Source of the DNA: BJ22 sp021298375
GTDB lineage: Bacteria; Planctomycetota; Planctomycetia; Pirellulales; Pirellulaceae
Assembly: GCA_046343015.1 (NCBI GenBank)
Contig: JBKDOL010000039.1
Span: forward strand, 1 to 64,000
Reading direction: 5' to 3'
DNA: 64,000 nucleotides
Shown here piece by piece: positions 44,507 through 54,000 of the stretch. The translations under genes were made by a program, and so were the position numbers. The notes under the pieces were generated by a model. It ran no database searches, was not told the origin of the DNA, and saw nothing but the letters and a program-made list of their open reading frames with translations. How positions within the stretch are numbered: position 1 is the first letter of the stretch; every line of letters begins with the position of its first letter.

Positions 44507-45328
44507 TCATTTGCCGCCTGCTCCGCTCTTCCGCAGCGGTTGGGACAGTTTGTGCTCGTCGGCATAAATCGAGCCGTCTTTCGACCGTTGCTCGTACATT
44601 TCAATTTCCCGCTTCTTGGCCTTGTCGACATCAACTTGCCAGAACCCAAAGAGTGCGGAGATGCCGATAATCGAGACCAGGACGCCAATGCCAAGGCAAA
44701 TTTTGGATGCCAGATCCTGCGCCTTGGGCGTTACCCACACCCCCCAGGTGATGCCCATCGTCCAAAGACCGTTGGCGAAGTGAAACACGCACGCCAGCAT
44801 CCCGACGAGGTAGAAGAACATGACCAGCGGATTGTGCAGGGCATTTGCTGCCGTCGAAGCCGCGTTGTAGGGACGGAATTGCGCGATCCCAATCGCGTCG
44901 GCAATCGACTCCCGAAACCAATCCGCATGAATCAGGCCATTCAAGTGAAGCACGTGTGCGAAAATAAAGACAAATGCGATCATCCCGCTGATTCGCTGGG
45001 CAACATATCGGTAATTACCCCGGTAGGGGTAATTAGAGAGGTTGTTTTTTGAGTAGTAGATGAACACGAAACCGAGCAGGGCGTGGAACAGAATGGGCAG
45101 GAAGATGAAAACCCACTCGACCACCACCAGCGCTTTACCCAGACTGTGAATCTGGTAAACGATGTTTTGAAATGACTCGACGCCATTGACGATCGAGGCG
45201 TTCGCCAGAAGGTGAATCACCATATACAGCCCGACCGGAATCAGGCCACACAGCGAGTGCAAGCGGCGAATCAGAAACTCGTGCCGAAGAAAGAAGCTAT
45301 CAGTCGGTTTTGACGGGGCAGCGTCCAA
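44507..45328 (-). CDS. sdhC: succinate dehydrogenase cytochrome b subunit
   Basis: 273 aa with five membrane helices, the single-subunit anchor of type-B complex II. His residues in the helices (LHSLCGLIPVGLYMVIHLL, LFHALLGFVFIYY, FAHVLHLNG, VFHFANGLW) are in the positions expected for two haems b. This subunit holds the quinone site. The start is a TTG at 45328 with AAGGTGAC upstream; no ATG precedes the first helix. First gene of sdhC-A-B. Upstream lies a 588-bp region with two small repeats. Confidence 0.93.
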   Translation of the reverse strand: MDAAPSKPTDSFFLRHEFLIRRLHSLCGLIPVGLYMVIHLLANASIVNGVESFQNIVYQIHSLGKALVVVEWVFIFLPILFHALLGFVFIYYSKNNLSNYPYRGNYRYVAQRISGMIAFVFIFAHVLHLNGLIHADWFRESIADAIGIAQFRPYNAASTAANALHNPLVMFFYLVGMLACVFHFANGLWTMGITWGVWVTPKAQDLASKICLGIGVLVSIIGISALFGFWQVDVDKAKKREIEMYEQRSKDGSIYADEHKLSQPLRKSGAGGK

Positions 45329-45408
45329 AGCAAGTCACCTTTTGAATTCTCAGATTCCGCTAACTCGAACTCGATTTACCGCGACGACCTGAGCCCGGCA
45401 GTTTTAAC

Positions 45409-45442
45409 CTCGTGCTCAATTGAAACTCGTGCTCAATTGAAA
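45409..45442. repeat. 17-bp perfect duplication
   Basis: CTCGTGCTCAATTGAAA at 45409-45425 and 45426-45442, about 80-115 bp upstream of the sdhC start. Confidence 0.92.
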
Positions 45443-45488
45443 CTTCCGTTCTATCAAACCTCGCGGCCTGAAATATTCTTCCAGAGGC

Positions 45489-45520
45489 CACCTGTCACAG
45501 GGGTCACCTGTCACAGGGGT
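45489..45520. repeat. 16-bp perfect duplication
   Basis: CACCTGTCACAGGGGT at 45489-45504 and 45505-45520. Each unit contains the near-palindrome CCTGTCACAGG, so it could also be a doubled operator for the sdh promoter; inference only. Confidence 0.92.
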
Positions 45521-45916
45521 CACCGTCCGCTCTGAGGGAAAGTTCAAAACTGTTCGGATGGGGTCGGCGGCAGTTTGCCGCGACGTCGATTCTAGGTTGC
45601 CCCTGCCCTTCCTAAAAGGTCGGGTGGAGTTCTCCGGCGGCGAGGAGGAACGGCTTCCCTGCGCTCGCAGCCAGCCGAATTTCACTGCGACCTTTACCGG
45701 GAATCGAACCGCATCAACTCAACGCGGATTAACCTTTTGAATTGAACCCTCACTCCATTGCCAAAAGCCATTTTTTCGCAGAAAATTTGGACGTTTGGCC
45801 GTCTCGATGCCAGGTCGATTGCCATCCGCCACCTCGACCCGTGGCAGCGCTGACGCTCAAATCATTCACAAAACAACTCTTTCCGCTCGCTCCATGCCCT
45901 GGCCGGATCCGTTCCG

Positions 45917-47110
45917 ATGAAACCTTGGATGATTTTTGCGGCCTCTGCCGCTTTGCTCGTGTTGATCGCACTTACTCTGCTCTTCGGCGACTCGGACCCC
46001 AAAGTTGAAAAAAATCCGATTCCCAAAGACCTGCCTGTTCCGGCTGTCGGTGGCGGAGACGGAGAAATCACCGAGGACGTCGCCACGGAAGGCAAGCAGA
46101 TCCCGCTCGGAATGCTGCTCTCGGGCGACCTCCCACCTGATGGCTGGGATGTCGAACCGGTCGGAGAAGTGCGGACCGGTCCGGCGATCGAAAATCCGCC
46201 CAGCGTCTCCGGGGCGAACATCGATTGGCTGCAAGCCGACGATTTGGTGATCGGGTTGACGCTGAAAGACTCCGCCAGAGCTTATCCCCTCAAATTTCTC
46301 GCTGCGCCCGGACAGGGAGTGATCAATGACCGGCTCGCCGACGAACCGTTGTTGATTACGTGGAATCCGACTACGCGTTCGGCCGTCGTGTTTCACAATC
46401 CAACGGGCGACCTGGCTTTGGTCTTCCGCGGCACCGGACAAGCGTGGAAATCCGATTTGCTGTTTCAGGATTTGTCGACGGAGAGCTTTTGGAGTCAATC
46501 GCTCGGTCGTTGCGTCCGCGGGCAGTTGCTCGGGAGTCCCCTCCGCGGCGTGCCGTCTGCAGTTTGCACTTGGAAAGCTTGGTCCAAAGCCTTCCCCAAG
46601 ACCAGTGTTTGCCAGTTGCCCGCCACCGCGCCCCAGGAGGCAGTCACCACCTCGCCTTCGGCAATCGCCGCTGCCCGAAAATCAGGTCAAATTCTGGTGC
46701 TTTGCCCGGAGGGGGAGCGGGAAGTCTCGAGGAGTGAACTGTTCGAGAACCGGGTGTTGAACACAACCGCGGGAACGCGTTACGCCGCGATTTTTTACGA
46801 CGACCTCGCAGACTCCGTTCGCGCCTTGGATCCAATGCTCGTTACCAAACCCCTGCGATTCGAGTTGCAGGGGTTGCAGTTCGTTCTTGCCGGGTCGAAC
46901 TCGCCATGGAACATCCTCAATGGCGATGCGGAGGAAGCAGGCATCTCCGCGCGGCCACTGGCGCCCCTGCTGGTGGTTGAATTGCCCTCGGAACTGAAAA
47001 GCCTCCGCCGCCCAACCAGCCCGAGCAATTCCAACTCGGCAGCCGAACCCACCGCTTCTGAGCCTGCCCCGACTCTGGTTCCGGAGTCTTCCACAAAAGC
47101 GGGAAAATGA
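45917..47110 (+). CDS. DUF3179 domain protein, membrane-anchored
   Basis: 397 aa. An N-terminal helix (WMIFAASAALLVLIALTLLF) anchors or exports the protein. DUF3179 follows from about residue 95: LTLKDSARAYPLKFLA, GVINDRLADEPLLITWNP, SAVVFHNPTGDLALVF, SDLLFQDLSTESFWSQSLG. The usual Cys-containing CPLC segment of the family reads WNPTTRSA here, so its cysteines are missing. The C-terminal tail is Ser/Pro/Glu-rich. The family's function is unknown. ATG at 45917. No operon partner is obvious; the TIM-barrel gene follows after 231 bp. Confidence 0.82.
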   Translation: MKPWMIFAASAALLVLIALTLLFGDSDPKVEKNPIPKDLPVPAVGGGDGEITEDVATEGKQIPLGMLLSGDLPPDGWDVEPVGEVRTGPAIENPPSVSGANIDWLQADDLVIGLTLKDSARAYPLKFLAAPGQGVINDRLADEPLLITWNPTTRSAVVFHNPTGDLALVFRGTGQAWKSDLLFQDLSTESFWSQSLGRCVRGQLLGSPLRGVPSAVCTWKAWSKAFPKTSVCQLPATAPQEAVTTSPSAIAAARKSGQILVLCPEGEREVSRSELFENRVLNTTAGTRYAAIFYDDLADSVRALDPMLVTKPLRFELQGLQFVLAGSNSPWNILNGDAEEAGISARPLAPLLVVELPSELKSLRRPTSPSNSNSAAEPTASEPAPTLVPESSTKAGK

Positions 47111-47341
47111 TCGGAGCTTGCCCACCCGCGGGCACTCCCGGCAAATTGTTTTGACGCAACAGCGATCAGCGCAACGATTGACGACTCTGGCAACAGGCTT
47201 GCCGACATTCCGTCGGCAGAGATTTGCCGGGTTCGAGCCGGGGTCGAACGCCGGTCGATTTTTTGATGGTTCCGAGTATCATGGCGACTTTGTTTGAGAT
47301 GGAACGGGCAGCCCACAGTTAGTTGGAAAAAGGGTAAGTGC

Positions 47342-48202
47342 GTGAATCGAGTGCAACAGGAACGTTGGCCAATCGGGGTATTCGCAAGCATCGACGCCGG
47401 TTTGGGGGTGCACCTCGACGTGGTTCAGGAACTGAAGATTCCCACCATTCAACTGCACGCTCCGCATGCGGGCAGCCGCACGGCCGAGCGGGCCCGCTCC
47501 TTTGTCGCTGAACTGTCTCGCCTGGGAATTCGCCTGACGGCGGTCTTTGGTGGCTTTGAGGGAGAAAGCTACGCCGACATTCCGACTGTCGAGCGGACGG
47601 TGGGGCTGGTACCAGCGGCAACGCGGGCTGAGCGACTGGCTGAAATGAAGGAGATTTCTGATTTCACGCGGTTGCTGGATTGCCCGGTCGTTGCCCTGCA
47701 CCTTGGCTTCGTGCCGCACGACCGCCGTTCTCCAGACTATCAGGCGGTAGTTAACGTCACCCGCGAACTTTGCGACCACGCCGCCAATAACGGCCAGAAC
47801 CTCCATTTGGAAACGGGCCAGGAGACGGCTGAGGCTTTGGTCGCCTTTATGGATGACGTGGCCCGCGCGAACCTGTTCGTCAATTTCGACCCGGCGAACA
47901 TGATTCTCTACGGCACTGGCGAACCGATATCAGCCCTTCGCCAACTCGGCGCTCGAGTCCAGAGCGTGCACTGCAAGGATGGTTTGTGGGCGCGTAATCC
48001 CGGCGACGAGTGGGGCCAGGAAGTGCCCCTGGGGCAAGGTAACGTCGGGATGGAACGCTATCTTCGATCGCTCAAGGAGATTGGCTACTTCGGTCCCCTG
48101 ACCATTGAACGGGAAATCCCCCAAGAGCGCGATCGGCAGAAGCAGGAAATCGCCGGCGCCGTCCAGCTTTTGACCGATTTGCGGAAGAAGCTGTTGAACT
48201 AA
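47342..48202 (+). CDS. sugar phosphate isomerase/epimerase (xylose isomerase-like TIM barrel)
   Basis: 286 aa. The AP-endonuclease-2-type TIM barrel is recognisable: LKIPTIQLHAPHAGS at the first strands, VVALHLGFVPHD, NLHLETGQETAEAL with the metal-binding Glu, FVNFDPANMILYG with the Asp, SVHCKDGLW with the His, and PLTIERE with the final Glu. Members isomerise or epimerise sugars or inositols with a divalent metal; the substrate is unknown. GTG at 47342, with AAGGG 7 nt upstream, is the best start; the frame reaches 47294. No signal peptide. The gene stands alone. Confidence 0.87.
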   Translation: MNRVQQERWPIGVFASIDAGLGVHLDVVQELKIPTIQLHAPHAGSRTAERARSFVAELSRLGIRLTAVFGGFEGESYADIPTVERTVGLVPAATRAERLAEMKEISDFTRLLDCPVVALHLGFVPHDRRSPDYQAVVNVTRELCDHAANNGQNLHLETGQETAEALVAFMDDVARANLFVNFDPANMILYGTGEPISALRQLGARVQSVHCKDGLWARNPGDEWGQEVPLGQGNVGMERYLRSLKEIGYFGPLTIEREIPQERDRQKQEIAGAVQLLTDLRKKLLN

Positions 48203-48272
48203 GCTGCCGCAGGACTCCGCCGCAGCCCAGCTGAAGGAGCAGGCCGCCGCTTCCCGGCGCTTCCCGGCGGTT

Positions 48273-48326
48273 TCACCTCGCGCCTGCGGCGGTGTCGCCT
48301 CGCGCCTGCGGCGATGTCGCCTCGCG
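48273..48326. repeat. 22-bp tandem repeat, 2.5 copies, next to a 10-bp repeat
   Basis: Units begin TCACCTCGCG at 48273, TCGCCTCGCG at 48295 and TCGCCTCGCG at 48317. Just before, CGCTTCCCGG occurs twice, 10 bp apart, near 48249. Lies between two convergent genes. Confidence 0.85.
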
Positions 48327-48419
48327 TTTTCTGCTGTGAATCGAGAAGGCAACTGAGGCTGATGCGGAGGAACGATTGGAGTAAACCGCTCGGCGGGTGC
48401 ACGTTCTGGTTCAGCAGCA

Positions 48420-49199
48420 CTAGCTTGCCGGCCGCCGTTCGGATTGGACAGCCGGCGCCGGTTTTTTCTCAGTCGCAGCGGGAGGCTGCGCCAGCAGGCT
48501 CAGCCACTCCTCAGCCGATATGAACGGGGCGTTTCCCGAGGAATCGAGGGCCACCTTGCCGGAAGCGGGCCAGGCAATTCGCTTGAGCACCCGATCGATT
48601 CGCTGCGAGACCATGCGACTGGTTACCAGCTCCTGGTCGCGCAAACCAAGTTGACGGAGCACTTGAATTGTCGTCGGGTGGATACAGTGTCGAATGACCG
48701 GATCGTCGAGCGAGAGCAGGTAGCCGAGGCGAACCGGGCAGGGGCAGACGCGGGCGAACGTCTCGATCCTCCGGTCTTCCTCAAGTTTCGGATGGCGTTC
48801 CAAAACCATCATCGAGAGCTTGAATTTCCGCTGCACGGGAAGCGGTCGGTCGAGCGCGGCTTCATCCAGTGTCGGAGCGAGAGTCAGCAGCACGGTCGCC
48901 TGGCGGTCGCGATTGGCAGGGAGTTGTTCGAGGAGAAATTCGGGACCCAGCCGCAGCGGGCTGATTTCGTAATCGATCCCCTGTTCCTCCAGCAAGCTTT
49001 GCACGTGCTCAAAGGTTCGGGGGAAGTGGCTGACGACGACAATCGCCCGATCCGTTTTCTGGCGGTAGCGGATCGCGTTCAGCAGTCCCAGGTCCCGCGC
49101 CTCCGGAGTCAGGCCATAACTGTCCGCGAAGCGATCGTAGTCGCCGCGAATCCGCATCCAATCCCGCAGGGCCTGTTTGACATGCAGCCAGTTAATCAT
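48420..49199 (-). CDS. conserved-looking protein of unknown function
   Basis: 259 aa, soluble, no signal peptide. The middle (KTDRAIVVVSHFPRTFEHVQ, and LLEEQGIDYEI) has the alternating hydrophobic strands of a Rossmann-like or helicase-C-like fold, recalling SecA-type translocase segments, but no P-loop or DEAD motif is present. The C-terminus is Pro/Ala/Lys-rich. It lies 53 bp downstream of the anti-sigma-like kinase on the same strand, so it may belong to the same operon and signalling output. ATG at 49199. I do not recognise the family. Confidence 0.68.
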   Translation of the reverse strand: MINWLHVKQALRDWMRIRGDYDRFADSYGLTPEARDLGLLNAIRYRQKTDRAIVVVSHFPRTFEHVQSLLEEQGIDYEISPLRLGPEFLLEQLPANRDRQATVLLTLAPTLDEAALDRPLPVQRKFKLSMMVLERHPKLEEDRRIETFARVCPCPVRLGYLLSLDDPVIRHCIHPTTIQVLRQLGLRDQELVTSRMVSQRIDRVLKRIAWPASGKVALDSSGNAPFISAEEWLSLLAQPPAATEKKPAPAVQSERRPAS

Positions 49200-49252
49200 C
49201 TCTTTGAGCTTCTCAATCCCGATGCCAATTTGCGCTCGCCCGGGGGGTCGGT

Positions 49253-49687
49253 TCAGCCTTCGGCGGAGGGGCTTCGACGCTTCCGCATTTCCAGCTGGTT
49301 GCCGCAGTCATTGTACTGGACTGAGTCCATGAATCCGCGGATCAGTGCGACGCCACGGCCTGAGTCGCGGCGGCGATTGACCTTGAGAGTCGGGTTGGGG
49401 ACCGCCTGAGAAGAAAACCCGCAGCCTTCATCGCCGATCCGGATGTAAATTTCGTCCGGAGTGACTTCCACTTTCAGGTCAACGAACTTGCCGGCGTCGC
49501 CACGGTTTCCATGCTTGATTGCATTCATCAAGCCCTCTTCCAAACCGATCTGCACGGCGAACCGGTCGGACTCCGACCAGCCAAGTTGCCCCAGCCGGCC
49601 AATAATCTCCTCGGTCAACTCGCAAGCGCGGCCGTGGTCACTGGCAAAGCGACACTCAAGATTCCAAAGGGTGCTCGTGCCGTTCAT
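49253..49687 (-). CDS. anti-sigma-factor-like serine kinase (RsbW/SpoIIAB type)
   Basis: 144 aa. A GHKL/HATPase_c_2 fold: the N box is EEGLMNAIKHGNRGD, the G1 box is IRIGDEGCGF, and the G2-like box is DSGRGVALIRGFMDSV. Such kinases bind a sigma factor or other partner and phosphorylate a STAS-domain antagonist on Ser. The STAS gene lies directly upstream and overlaps by 4 nt (ATGA), so the pair is translated together. No sigma factor or PP2C phosphatase gene is adjacent; the target must be elsewhere. ATG at 49687. Confidence 0.92.
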   Translation of the reverse strand: MNGTSTLWNLECRFASDHGRACELTEEIIGRLGQLGWSESDRFAVQIGLEEGLMNAIKHGNRGDAGKFVDLKVEVTPDEIYIRIGDEGCGFSSQAVPNPTLKVNRRRDSGRGVALIRGFMDSVQYNDCGNQLEMRKRRSPSAEG

Positions 49688-50049
49688 TTCTGGGCAGGCA
49701 GTACTTCGGCCAAGGCCGCAGTGCGGTCATCGCGAATGATGAAATGGTTGTCCAGCAGGCTGAAGCTGAACAGGTCGCGCAGACCCGTTTCGAGTTCGGT
49801 CAGAATGAGAGCGCCCTGACGGGCTTTGATTCGCCGCTCGACCACCACCAGCTTGTTGATCGCGGCGCTGGAAAAGAAACGCACACCTTTGAAGCTGAGG
49901 ATGATCACCGGTGGCTGCAGGTCGGCCAGCGAGAGCAGTTCTTTGCCTAGCTGTTCGACCCGCAGGGGATCCGCCAGCTTTTCATCGAGCAGGGAAACGA
50001 TGGTGACGCCTTCCACCTTTTCGACGTTCAAACATTTGAAACTGTTCAT
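49684..50049 (-). CDS. STAS-domain anti-sigma antagonist (RsbV/SpoIIAA type)
   Basis: 121 aa, one STAS domain. The phosphorylation site region is VRFFSSAAINKLVVV, with Ser-Ser at the position of the phosphorylated Ser of SpoIIAA. Unphosphorylated STAS proteins bind the kinase and release its partner. The first strand (VEGVTIVSLLDEKL) and the middle helix are typical. ATG at 50049; its stop overlaps the kinase start by 4 nt. A 431-bp gap with a 13-bp tandem repeat lies upstream. Confidence 0.92.
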   Translation of the reverse strand: MNSFKCLNVEKVEGVTIVSLLDEKLADPLRVEQLGKELLSLADLQPPVIILSFKGVRFFSSAAINKLVVVERRIKARQGALILTELETGLRDLFSFSLLDNHFIIRDDRTAALAEVLPAQK

Positions 50050-50172
50050 GGTCCGTCCCGCTATTCCTGATTTGACCCTGTTTCCGCAAATGCCTCGATA
50101 ACCGGCCCAGCTGTCGACTCAACCCTGCCGAATGTCCTGCGGCGCGAGTGCTTGAGCGACTTGCCAGAAGAA

Positions 50173-50224
50173 CTTGCCTGAGCGACTTGCCTGAGCGACT
50201 TGCCTGAGCGCCTTGCCTGAGCGA
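50173..50224. repeat. 13-bp tandem repeat, 4 copies
   Basis: CTTGCCTGAGCGA at 50173, 50186, 50199 and 50212 with one change in the third. In the 431-bp gap 50050-50480 upstream of the STAS gene; the rest of the gap shows no gene. Confidence 0.93.
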
Positions 50225-50480
50225 CTTGAACGCCCGCAGGAACCGAACCGGATTCCCTAATGATAGTTCATTTGCAGCCGGAGAGAACGGTCAAGCCAGC
50301 CAGAGCCTTTCAGGAAATCAGATGCCTTGCTCCGGGGGGAGACCCGCTTGAAAAGGCAGGTGGGGGGAGAGAGGGTTGCCAGCCAAAGGGGTCAGGATGG
50401 GCCCATCGCCGTAAACGGACGGAACGGAGGGGCTGCTGAACAGGTGTCAGGAGGGGCAGGTTCGGGGAGCTCTACCCGGC

Positions 50481-50804
50481 TTAATCCTTCTTAATCGAGG
50501 CACCGTGCAGCAACAGGACAAAGCCGAAAAAGAAGGTTGGCCAGCAGAGATAGGTCGGCGGCGTCACTGTTTTCTGGGGAAGTGCCGTTTGCCGCAGGCC
50601 GAAACTCGCCTGCTGAAACAGGGGGAATTGGGTCGGCTGGCCGTAGGGGTTGTAACCGTTTTGCATGGCAACCGCCGGGTCCTCGATCCGCTCCATCCAG
50701 AACTTGGTTGCGGTGGGGCTGAGCACATAGGATTCGACCATGTTCAGCTTGATTCCCATCATGATCAAAAGGAATCCGATAGTCATGATTGAAGTCCGGC
50801 TCAT
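50481..50804 (-). CDS. small membrane protein, unknown function
   Basis: 107 aa. Two hydrophobic helices at the ends: SIMTIGFLLIMMGIKLNMVE near the N-terminus and LCWPTFFFGFVLLLHGASI at the C-terminus. Between them is a periplasmic or cytoplasmic loop rich in Gln, Pro and Tyr. The ATG at 50804 is chosen because it starts the first helix; the frame opens to 50852. It is divergent from the lipid-acyltransferase fusion. No family recognised; planctomycete genomes encode many such proteins. Confidence 0.65.
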   Translation of the reverse strand: MSRTSIMTIGFLLIMMGIKLNMVESYVLSPTATKFWMERIEDPAVAMQNGYNPYGQPTQFPLFQQASFGLRQTALPQKTVTPPTYLCWPTFFFGFVLLLHGASIKKD

Positions 50805-51077
50805 GCTCAGGTCAGTCCTGTGTATGGAGGCGAAGGGGGGAGAGGGCAACAAAAAGCGTGACTCGAGAGAGGTCGCACCTCAGGTTCATCGAGCGGCGGC
50901 GTGCAGGAACTTGACTGTCCCGCTCAGGCCGAACCCCTGTAGCGAATAAACCTGAATCGCGGCCTGGCTGGCTGCCGGTGGGTTTGAGGGAAATCGCGAT
51001 TGAGGCAGCCAAGCTGTTCTTGTTGGTTAGAGCGGTCAAGCCGTACACTGGGCGGATTCAGCAATCGGAGAACCCTG

Positions 51078-54000
51078 ATGGCAAACTCAATCCAATCCCA
51101 ACCAACCGGCTCGAATGGAAGCGAAAACAGCGTTTGGTCGCTCAGTTTTCAGTGCCTCCTCTGGACCAATTGGCTGACCGCCATTAACGACAATGTTTTC
51201 CGCTGGTTTGTGATCGCAATTGGCAAGGATTTTGCCGAGGCAGCCGCCGCGTCCAGTGGCAATGGAACGGGCTTCCGAATCACGGAGGCCTTTGTCCTGG
51301 CGATCGGGACGGCGAGTTTCGTTCTTCCCTACATTCTGTTTGCAGTGCCTGCCGGTTGGCTGGCGGATCGCTTCAGCAAACGGCAGGTGATTGTCGGCTG
51401 CAAGGTTCTCGAAGTGATCGTGATGGCGATCGGGGTGCTCGCCGTCTGGATGGGGAATATCTGGCTCCTGCTGTTTGTCGTTTTTTTGATGGGCTTGCAA
51501 AGCGCCCTGATGGCCCCGGCCAAGGTTGGAAAAATTCCTGAGTTGCTGGATGAAACGAAAATTTCGCTCGGTAACGGATTCTTCAATTTGGCGACGCTCT
51601 CGGCCACGATCATCGGCATGGTCGTGGGCGGTTGGCTGGCTGATGTCACGGGCCGGTTTGGACAGGAACGGCTGTGGCTGACGACGCTGGTGCTGGTGGG
51701 CAACGCCATCGTGGGAACGCTGATCGCCCTGCTGATTCGAAAACATGCGGCCGCCAATCCGGGCCTGCCGCTGCCTTGGAACTTTTTCGGTGCGACGTGG
51801 AGCAACCTGGTCGCCCTGTACCGGTCGGGGCCGCTATTTCGGGTCGCTTTGGGGATTGTGTTCTACTGGTCATTTGCCGCCTTGGGCCAGCTCAACATCG
51901 ACACGTTTGCCTCAGAGAATGGCTCGATCCTCGAAAGCGAGCGCACGCCGATGCTGGTCTCGCTGGTGCTCGGAGTCGGTCTGGGCAGCGTTCTGGCTGG
52001 ACTCGCCTCCAGCGGCAAGATTGAATTGGGGCTGGTCCCGTGGGCGACTGTCGGGATGATTGTGTTTGCCACACTCCTCGGTTTTGCGCCGGCCTGGTTT
52101 CTGATCCCGCCCGCAGGTGCCTCCAGCTTGCTGCATCCCCAGCATGTCATCGCCTGCCTGTTGTTGGCAGGGCTGGGAATCAGCGCGGGCTTCTTTGATG
52201 TCCCGCTCGCCAGTTATCTTCAGGATCGCAGTCCGGAAAAGACCCGGGGCTCGATTCTGGCGGCATCGAATTTCATGTTGTTCACCGGCGTGCTTTTGAC
52301 GTCGCTCTGTTTTTATCCGCTCCGCCAGCCCAGCCAGCCGGGAAATTACTCCGCCCTGCCGGCCGTCTACACCGGGGAACCGCTCAGCGCAGCAGACCGC
52401 GGAGAGCTGGATCGCCAAGCGGCCAGCTTCCGCGAGCAGTGGCGGGCTGCGGATGAGGCCCAGCGACCTGATCCGGCCGCTTTGGCAGCTGGCAACCGCC
52501 CTCTGCTGAGCCGCCTGATTTGGGAGGATTTGCAACTTCGTCGGGAGACAGACCCGCGGTTGGACCTGCAGGCTTATGTCGATCGGTTTCCGGAAGACCA
52601 GCAGCGGATGGTGCGGATGATCGAACGGATGGGCCAATCCCAGCCGCGCGTCAGCGCGCGGGGGATTTTCTTGATGATGGGGGCCCTCACCATTCCAGTT
52701 CTTTTGTTTGCGGCCTGGAGACTGTCGAAAGAGATGGTCCGGATTTTGTTGTGGTGGATTCTGCGGACGCTCTACCGAATGCGGGTTACCGGGGAGCAAA
52801 ATGTTCCGGAAAAAGGCCCCGCCTTGCTGATCTCCAACCACTCCTCCTGGATGGATGGGGCCATTGTGCTCCTGATGACTCACCGGCGACCCCGGGCGAT
52901 CGCTTGGGCGGGGAATTTCCAATCTGGATTTGCCCGCTGGTTTGCCAACTTTGCCGGGGTCATCCTCATCTCTGGCGGACCCAAATCGATTCTGAAGGGG
53001 ATTCGCGAGGCCCGCGCGGCTCTGGAAAACGGCGAGCTGCTTTGTGTCTTTCCGGAAGGTGGTTTATCCCGCACGGTCCAGCTGCAGACCTTTAAACCGG
53101 GCATCCTGAAAATAATTGAAGGTTTGGATGTTCCCGTGGTGCCTGTCTACATCGATCAGATGTGGGGCAGCCTGATGAGCTATTCCGGCGGAAAAGCATT
53201 CTGGAAAATCCCGACCGCCGTCCGCCGCCCGCTCTCGGTTTCAATCGGGGAACCGATTCAACCGCCGCACGACCTGTTTCAATTGCGGCAAGCGGTTCAG
53301 AAGCTGAGCGCCGACTGTGTGGTCAATCGCGTCGGCAGGTTCAGCTCACCGGCGGAGCGGTTTGTCCGGATGTGTCGCCGCCGGTTGTTCCGTTTGAAAT
53401 TGAACGATTCCACCAGCCAGAAGATGACTGGTGGACAACTGCTGATGCGAGCCCTGATTCTGCGCCGCCTGCTGCGCAAGCACTTGCTCGCAACCAGCGA
53501 GCGGCATGTTGGCGTGCTGATCCCGCCCAGCTCCGGTGGCGTCGTCGTCAACATGGCCCTCGCGCTTGACCGCCGGGTTGCAGTCAACCTGAACTACACC
53601 GTCAGCAACGAGATCATGAACCACTGCATCCGGCATGCCGAGATCAAGCATGTGCTGACGACGGCCAAGGTGTTGGAGAAATTTGATTTCAAGTTCGAGT
53701 CCGAGTTAGGACTGCTCGATGACTTGCGGGCCAAGCTGTCCCTGAGTGACAAGCTGGCCAGTGCCGCGATGGCCTACATTTGCCCTGCCTGGTTGACGGT
53801 CCGTTTGCTTGGGCTTACCCGCAACCGGCCAGACGACCTGTTGACGATCATCTTCACTTCCGGGTCCACGGGGACTCCCAAGGGAGTGCAGTTGACACAG
53901 CAGAACATCAGTTCCAACATCGACGGAGTGGACCAGGTCATTTCGCTCAAGCGGGAAGACACAATCGCCGGGATCCTGCCGTTTTTTCATTCGTTCGGCT

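Larger units (their letters stand above)
45329..45916. other. 588-bp divergent region upstream of sdhCAB
   Basis: Between sdhC (minus) and the DUF3179 gene (plus). It contains the repeats at 45409 and 45489. The string CCTTTTGAATT occurs at both ends (about 45338 and 45731). No gene; a T-loop-like GGTTCGATTCC on the minus strand near 45700 does not build a tRNA. Confidence 0.5.

Noticed and set aside
45690..45730. tRNA-like T-loop GGTTCGATTCC on the minus strand
   Set aside because: No matching acceptor, D or anticodon stems can be built around it.
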